Part shown: piece by piece, positions 46,401 to 55,400 of the stretch
Numbering within the stretch: position 1 is the first letter of the stretch
How the letters are laid out: the number at the start of each line of letters is the position of its first letter
NCBI RefSeq assembly: GCF_037042905.1
Contig: NC_087257.1
Coordinates: 13,800,001-13,864,000, forward strand
Length of the DNA: 64,000 bases
From: Lytechinus pictus
Lineage: Eukaryota > Echinodermata > Echinoidea > Temnopleuroida > Toxopneustidae
Reading direction: 5' to 3'
Notes under the pieces: generated by a model
Database searches by the model: none
What the model was told of the DNA's origin: nothing
The model's input: only the letters and a program-made list of their open reading frames with translations
Position numbers and translations under genes: made by a program

Positions 46401-49400
46401 TTTGTGATAAGGGCTATACAAATAATGTTAATTAATTAATTAATTATTATATGTGTTTGAGCTTCAATGAGACCAGTAAAAGGGTACAAACTATTATGGA
46501 ACTACCTTGTTAGATTAACTATTCCAGAGTTATCCTGTGGAATGGGTTCCTCGAAGTGCACTACAGCGGTGATCCGGTTAGGTGGAGCATCAACTCCAAC
46601 TTTGTGGGGGCAGTTCAGGTTGAATGTGGGAGGTTGTATATCTAAACAAAGGGGACAAAGAAAAGAACATAATAATATATCTTACAAATGTGAGATACAC
46701 CGTTGCAAAAGGCTTGGCGCTGTCATGTTTATTTTGTTGCATATCCTGAACTATTGCTTGTTTTTTTTACTGTGTCTCAACAATAACACAGGATACACAC
46801 CAGGATGAAGGTTTTTTTTTTATATAATGAACGGGTGTGTTGGCTCAGTTGGTTAGAGCGTCAGACCAAACAAGACGTTAAAAGGTGGGAGTTCCTGTTA
46901 CCCTGTTTGGCGGTCAACACATAACCTTTACCTGGCGACTTTGATGGTTTTGGTGTGCCAGGTCATCTCTGGAATGAAAACCAAAACCTTTATTTATACG
47001 ATCAATATAAGGCGAAGGGGGGGGGGGGTAATTTTCCATTTCTACTAGATAGTTTTGTTTCACTAGACAGCCTGAGAAAAAAATCCTCACATACCAACGC
47101 AGACTGAATCTTCACTTGGTGCCCACTGTCCGTTCGGACTACACTCCACACTGATAGGACCGTCGAGACGGAAACCAGCTTCACATGTAAAGGTACAGGT
47201 GGAATGGAATGGAACAGAGTCGGAAGACTCACAAGAAGATGGCGCTACACTGCCGTAAGGAATGTCAAGTCGAGCTGGACAAGTAACCATTTCTGAAAAT
47301 ATAATGATAGACGTAGAAGTTTTAACTCAATATTAAACCTGATAGGTCTGAACCGTGCCCAATAATAAATGGAAAGAGGACAAGAAATAGTGGACTTTTC
47401 CAGTGGATCTTGCAGAGATAAGTATACAGATCACAGAGACGTTGCCCAGGTGTATTAAGTGTTTGATAGTTGAATAATTGTTTTATCACCAGATCGCTAT
47501 TACGGGATCAAAGGTGTATCCAAAAAGCGAGTGCTCAGTTATGGAAGCCGCGTCTATCAAGTAGTCTTCGGTGCAGCACTCTGTACATTGGTGTGTGTGA
47601 AACTGAGTTTCGTTAGACGTGTATTAATCAAATAATTATGATTATTTACGTCTGGACCGACCTTTGACGTCAACATCCGAAAGACGAGACCAGGGGAGTG
47701 TTTCATCAACATTTTCATCCGACAAGTTGTCAGATCTGACATCTTTCTCTGATGTTGATTGGCTGAGAGGTACTGTTACTATGGTAACTGTCGGATAAAA
47801 CGTCCGACAAGTCCTTTCATGAAACGCTCCCCTGGGCTCAAATCTCTGCATTAATTTTTAACTTTCCCACGTAGTTTGGATTACAGGTGTACGCCACACG
47901 CCTAGTGTATCACGCCGTGCATTTAAGGAGCATCATTTTACTTGTGACGCGGAAAGACCGGGAGTCGTGAAATACATTACATGTCGCGATGCACAAAGCC
48001 ATCAGGATAATTATTATATTCAGTGAGATTATGTTGCGCTGACTCTGACCTATACAAATGCCATGTGACGAGAATACCGTTATCGAGCGTCCGCTTGTCG
48101 ACGGCCCCATGGATTCACCCATTTCGACGAATCAAGTTTTATCATCGGTTCGAAACCGGCTCACCGGGATACGAGACCAACGCCCTATAACTAAGCAACC
48201 GCGTCTTCCTCGTGAAAACAAGTACATAAAAAACAACTTATATAGAGGACTGCAGAATATGAAGATTCAGGTTGGTGGTTACCAGTGCATTGGAAATCTT
48301 CCCCACTCCAGGTAGTGTCTGCTTGACATGTACGCATACGATTCTCTTCCCCGGTTGGTGTCATATAACCAGTATTGCAGGAGAACTCGCAGGATGTGAG
48401 GTAGGCCACACTAGCTTCAGTTGATGGCGAACAATCCAAAAAGCCATTTGTGATGCTAGGAGTGTTACACCTTACAACTGTAAATGGAATTGTAATAAAA
48501 CGTTAATGGCATTTCCCAATAGATATTAATGGATCCGCATTATCATGATACAGATGCTTACAACTTAACAAAATGAATGATAAAACATGATCTAGAAAAG
48601 TATTCTGATACTGTATGGAATACGGCGTCAAGCAATTTGATTCATCTCCTTTGTCCAAGAATCTCATTCTACTTATCAGTTTTCTGTGAGGCCTGCGTAA
48701 TTACTTGGTTAACCTTACTTTCACAGACAGGATCAACACCACTCCATGTTGCATCACAACTCTGATCAGACTCCGTAATATCGCAAGTTCTACTCAAAGA
48801 TATATCCCCTGTTGACAGTTCGTAGCCAATCTCGCAGCTAATGGTACAAACGGATCCATACACAACTCCGGTACTGCAAGATCCAACTCCTGATTGTAAC
48901 GTCACGATGCTGTCTTCGGGTATTTGCAGTGGTGCACATCTGCAAACTGCATGAAAATGTCGAAACGTTAAGCATTCTAGTCAGTACATGCGAATTATCT
49001 TTAAGTATTACGATTATATTAAAGTTCAAGCAGTGGCATAATGAGCCAAAAAAATCGAGCGGGCCAGACATGGCGCATCGGGAAAAATTTAAGAAAAAGT
49101 TGCGGGAGAGAGAAGCGAGCGAGTAAACATTTTGTATATATTTTGACATAATATTCAGATGATATTATATTTCACTCTTCCATCTTTCCTTTTCTTTCCT
49201 CTTCTCTTTTATATTTTCTTGGTCGTGGTTCCTTTTTTGTACGCCACTAGTAATAAATCACTCGAGAATACGAATTTAAGTATTTTCTTAGATGTGAGAA
49301 ACAACTTCGAATTTAAACATCTTGTACATACCTGTAACTGTGACAGAAAAGGAGCAGTCGGCCTCATTTTCAGACGAGTCTCTTGCCTGATAAACGAGTG

Positions 49401-52400
49401 TATGGATGCCTTCTAAGAATGATGATGGGCGATTCTCCCCTACATCAATGTGGTTAATACTGAGAAGAGTCGCTTCAATTGTTGTACCGAGATCGAAAGC
49501 CTGTGGAAAATATTAAAACAAGAAGTTTTCCACCTTTTTGTCTCAATATTTTATGTATTATCATTATATCCATTGAACCTGAAGTTTGAATTTTTTTTTT
49601 CATGAAGTTAACCAACATTTATGTGACCCGTCGTGTCAAAATGAACCAAAAGTTGTACGACGAAAACAAATGAGAATGTAACCGAATGGAACATAAAAAA
49701 GCAAGAAACACCTTCAAGTTTAAGCTCGAGCTAATTCAATTTTGTGATAATCGAAAATTAGAATAAGAAATATCTGATAACGACCTTTGTCTGTTTTTTA
49801 CCCGTCGGGTGATTATAACCTACATGGCATATGACAAGAATGAGCGTACCAAAGCAAAATTACAGAGTAAACGGAGGTTTATGCCTATTAACTGACACAT
49901 GAAAGTGTTTCGGTGGGCCTTGAAAATTTCCGTAATGTAAGAGTCAAGTATGATAGAACACTGGAGGGATATTAATTTATCTTGACAATCTCGGCACGGC
50001 AATATGGTGGATTCTTGATTTATTAACCTGACGTACCTAGTTCCTAAATAGGTGACCATCACGCGGAAATCCTTCACCATCTACGGTTCTGGAGATAAAT
50101 ATATACCTTCTCATTTTACAAATAAGCTAACACACTTTTTACGTCTAGCAAATTTGATTTCAGGACGAGTTGCCCATGTATACATCATGACACAAACTAA
50201 AATAAATTAGTTAAAATAACTATTAATGGGTCCGCTGGCAGCAATTGTCATTTTTCTTTAATACTTGTTTTTACTTTCCACGTCGTTTTTCGTTTTTTAC
50301 AAGAACACAATCTCATACATCTTATAGAAAGATGTATACAAATCTATTTTTATTTAATCATGTTTTTTTTATCAATCTAGTTATAATATTATGGTCTAGT
50401 TTGTTCTTAGAATGTAGCGACAAACCAGAATCGGTTCCCATAGACTCCATGGTATGTCAACAGAAGTCGTCCCTTTGTCAGCTTTCAACACCACATCAAC
50501 AGGGCAAGTCGGTTCAGGAGGTGTTATATCTGTAACGGAATGTGTCATTGATTATGCTACATTTAAGCTCATGGTTGGGGCTGGGGCAATAGTTATAGTT
50601 ATATATAGTTATATGCGACAAACCGAAAAACCCTTGCGAGCAGTGACGCGTTAGACCCCCCCCCCCAGAAAAGGAGATAAAACAATAAGGCGACAAAACA
50701 TGACATAGGCCTATGAGGAAAATTTTCTAAAGTCGCGAGCGAAAGTTTTTATCTTTTGAAAATAATACTCTTTTTTTTTTTGTAAGCACTATTGGCATAA
50801 TTATCAATAAATGCAATCCCCGGCAAGAAAATGATTATTAATATAGATACCGAATAAAGCAAAGGGCCATAAAAGGTGCACTTGTAGTCTTTGATGGCGA
50901 CCTGTGATGCCGCCAATTTAATGGGAAAACTGAAAAGTGATATGTTGAAAATTGATAACTGGGAATGTCTCAAAATTTATTTAATCACAAAATGTGGATT
51001 TTAAACACATGATGAAATATATCTCAAAGCCGACCTATGTCCTGAAATTGGGCAAAATATTGTATGATAATAGTTTCAAAATGTAAAAAAAACCATTACC
51101 ATTTGTCAACTTTCAAATCAACATATGACAAATTTAAACATTACAAAAAAAGATGAGAGTCAAGAAAATATATCTCTTTGCGATGTTACGTGTCACAGTA
51201 GGGCCACATGCGGCCAGTAGCAATCATATATCAATAGATATTACAACATTTATTTTGGCTTCCCCCCTGAAAGTTAGCAATGTGTCTGCTCATAATATCC
51301 GACTAGAGGAAACGAAAAATATTTATTATTGCAAAAGCAGCAGATTTTCTTTTGTATGTAGTAAGTCTGTAGTTGTAGGTAAATACATGTATATCTTATG
51401 TCTACAATCTAAAAGAAGAAAATCAATGAAGAACATGTCAAACATTTGTTTTATCCTTGTGGCATCAGAGTTGCTTTAAAGGGAATGTGTTGAATGGTTC
51501 TCCATCTATTTAAACCCCTTGATTATACATACGCCCAACAGTTTATGGTATGCATCGGTATATACAAAGTGACTACATGGGTCTGAGGGGATTGTCTCCC
51601 ATTATTTCAATAACTTTTTAACGTAACTATTACAACCTGATTATTTTTTACATGGTCAGGGGTCTGTTGCAGAAAAAGTCAAAAAATCAATCGCAAGTCA
51701 CAAATGCGCGCTGTTGATTGGTTTAAAATCAAGTTGCGCGTGATTTTTAGAGTTGCGTTGATTGCAACTCTTTCTGCAACGGGCCCCAGTTCTCCTAAAA
51801 CGTTCCGCGGCACCTGGATTTTTTCGGTAACCTACCTTTGCATGATACCGGAGTTCCATCCCATTCTCCTGTTGGCAAGCAAACTCTTACAGAAGAGCCT
51901 TCCGCTAATGAGTATCCATCTACACATTCGAAGGAGCATGAAGTAGAAATTCTCTGCCTATCGGATATTGTAGTTGGTTCATCATTGTAGGAGCATTCCA
52001 CAGTGAACGGGGTGAATCCACTTTCCTCTGGAATTGGGACCAGGCAGGTTACCTCTGAGCGAGAGACAATGGATTTGGGTGATCAATTCCTTTGTTCTGG
52101 TTGAATGGCTTTTTGGTGGGCACTGGCGGTTAGACGGGAGAGGGGGTCTTTTTTTTTTGGGGGGGGGAGGGGGCAATGGCCCCAAAATTTACACGACCAT
52201 GACAAAAATTGAAAAAAAAAAACCCAAGGAGAACGGGAAATAAGTACAGGGAGAAGGGTAGTGTAATGGTATTTCAATTATAATTCACGTCAAAAAGTGT
52301 TACAAACTTAACAGTTCATTATAAATATAGGTTAACAATGTCGCCTGCATGCTTTACCCCCTTCGGGCTTTCAATTAATTTTATTAAAGACAATTTTGAC

Positions 52401-55400
52401 TTTGTAAAAATATGTCGCCGGATGTTAACGTGTGTCCTTGCATTTGCCTTCGGAATATCTTATACCTGTATAGTGTATCTTGCCTATTATCCAGAAATTG
52501 CATACACCATCCCAAATGCCAAACTATAAATGTAAAATGTTACCAATGCATTGAATAGAATCACCAGACCAAGATCCGACGTCATCCCCATCATCAGAGC
52601 ACGTCATATCCGTAGACATACTTGGTCCTGTAGCTTCATAACCGTGTTGACAAGAAATAGTGCAAACTGTTCCGTAATTTACATGTTCGACTTCGCAGCC
52701 TTCTTGCATAATAGCGTTCATCGGAATGGGGACATCATCGACTGCACACGTGATTACTATCAGTATAATCAAAGAATCGAAATAATAGTTTATTAAATTC
52801 CCTTGACAAAACTTTTAGAGCAAATTGAAAAATCTTAAGAAGTTTGGAAGTTACGGCCGGTGAAGAGAAGTAATTATAAAGCGTGTTTGCATGCATGGCT
52901 TGCATGTAGTTTCTTGTCAAGTGTGCTGTGTATTCGTCATTAAAGCAACAAATAATTAACTTGGTCCATGATTAAATAATAAGTATTATGAAGAATACAG
53001 ATTCCCCCTTTTTTGAATATTTTTAATATTATTAATGCTTGATTGCCGCTATTACTATTATCATTATAATTATTTGATAATAATATTGCTGTTGTTTAAA
53101 TCATTATCAGTTTAGTTATTTTCGTTGTTCTTACTGTTAATTAGATCATAGCTGATTGCTATTCGAATTCGATTGATTTTTGTTATGTATGTTTTCTTTT
53201 AGAATAATTTTCGATAGTGTTTTTATGATTAGTATTTACATAATGATTACTATCGCCATTATAATTAACATGATCATCACTAGGTTAAAGGGTCTCCACA
53301 TTTCTACTGGGACTAATGCTATTATGAACATGAAAATATTCCTTGAATTTATTTAAATTTCATGCAAGACTACAGAATAAGAAAAGCACAATTATCAATA
53401 TTTGTTATGATGTTGACAAATCCCGAGTAAAACTGACTCGTATGCCTCGGTTGCCTGAAACAATTTATTCACCCGAAATTGTGTCACACCTTGTTATTTT
53501 GGATCGTTTTGACCAGGAAGAGAGTGTGGACAAATTTGAGTCTTGGGTCACGCCTGAATCGGAATTTCAAAGGTTCTAAGACAAGTCTTTGTGCATCGTT
53601 TGCTTATCTTAATTCATTCCATCCATGATGGCAGTAGTCAAGTTTCCCCCACATTCAAGAGCATCGGCGCCAAACAGATCATTCTCAAAGCGCCTGACAT
53701 ATTCAGTGTACAGCACCGTCAAGTCCCGCTTGTACGGCATCCCCGTGGAATATTCTTCTTTTATGATTTATTCAGCAGCTTTACAAAGGTGTCGTAATGA
53801 GTAGGAGTGCAGTGAATTGATTATGAATTTAAACGAAATCCAATGATTCTCTTTACGCATGGGGGCAAATAAGGTTTGTATAGACATTTGTCGAGAAAAA
53901 TACAAATACCGGCAACTACATTGTTGAAGCAAATTTCACCAAAAGTAACGTTTTTTTTTCTATCCTTGTACTTTTAACACGTAACGATTTACTTACAGCT
54001 ACAAGTAGGGAAGGTACCGCTCCAAGTTCGATCTTCTTGACACATCAAATCATCATTTCCTTGAAGGTAGTATCCCTCCGTGCAAACAAATTGACAGTGG
54101 TTACCTGATGGAACTTGGCTTCCAGATGGACAGTCGGAAGAGACGGTGATCTGAAGACCGATGGATAATGGCGGCTTCGTGCAGTAGATTCCTGTTGATA
54201 GCATGATGCAGAAAATGTGTAGCAACTGGTAGAAAAACGATTGAAATCATTTCGATACACCATCGTTTATTCCTAAAATCGCGCATTCCCCTTCAGAAAT
54301 GGAGGTAAATGTCGAAGCTGTGATTTTTTGGTTACGTTTATTATGAAAAAAAGAAGACAATTAATGATCATTTTACAAAAAAAAATTCATTCCTATTGAG
54401 AGTACTAGTACTGTTACATCGCCATCACTAACATTTGATTGATTAGGGCAAATTAAAGTTGAAGAGATAGGAAAGAGTAAGGAAAGGATGGGATGCCTTT
54501 TATTTCAACTGTTCAATCAATATCCCAGATATCCATTTTATAAGGACAAATTGTACTTCATTTTAGAATAATAACTCTAGATTTAAAGTTTATACAGAAA
54601 TGATAATAAAACTAATCGATACTCCATATCACTTTTAGTATTCATTGGCACAAGTGTGGGGCGTTGCAAAACCTACATTCAATTCCAAACCAAACCAAGT
54701 CAAAGCATGTTGTTTTATTAAATGCAGATGCGGAGTTACAATTTACCATCACGCTTGAGTCTGGGGATTAGGCTTGATTTGCAGGTGCAAGTTTCTTGCA
54801 ATGACCAAAGATAGTAAATTATTGGTCCACTAATGTTAAATACCTGAATGCTTTGAAACATGTACAAGGTGTTAGCGTAACGTGCGACGTAAACTATTTG
54901 AAGTGATTTCATTCTTTTATTTTCTGTAGCATTTGATGAAATGGAGGGTAAATTCGAGTTTTTTCATTATGCATCACTTGCATGACGTTTGTACCATGTA
55001 CATAGTCATACAGACCATTCTTGTTTCGTCTGGCATGACATAGACTTGCGATCCAGAGTCGAAAGAACTTAGAATTGACAGGAGCTTTATATTGTCGTAC
55101 TATAGGAATTTGTATTCAAATTTATTGTCCTTTCATAATTCCTTTCTTCGGTATGATTTATTGTTTTGATATGAAAAGATGCCTTGTTCATGTGAATGAA
55201 ATCATTATATCATGATATTAACATTACATAATTCGAGATAGACTAGACCCAGGTCATTGGCCACCGTATAGGCCTAAAGGTGCAGAAGAAACCATATTTC
55301 TGGATCATCCCTCGTTACGTTCGTCCATCCATCCATCCACCCGTCCCGTTTCCGCACTTACGAGAGCTGAAGAAATCATCAAAATTACAAACCGCCTCGA

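Larger units (their letters stand above)
43461..46505. other. Introns between exons 12 and 15, excluding listed items
   Basis: Apart from exons 13 and 14 and the element at 44814-45027, this is AT-rich intron sequence with no supported gene. Confidence 0.5.
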
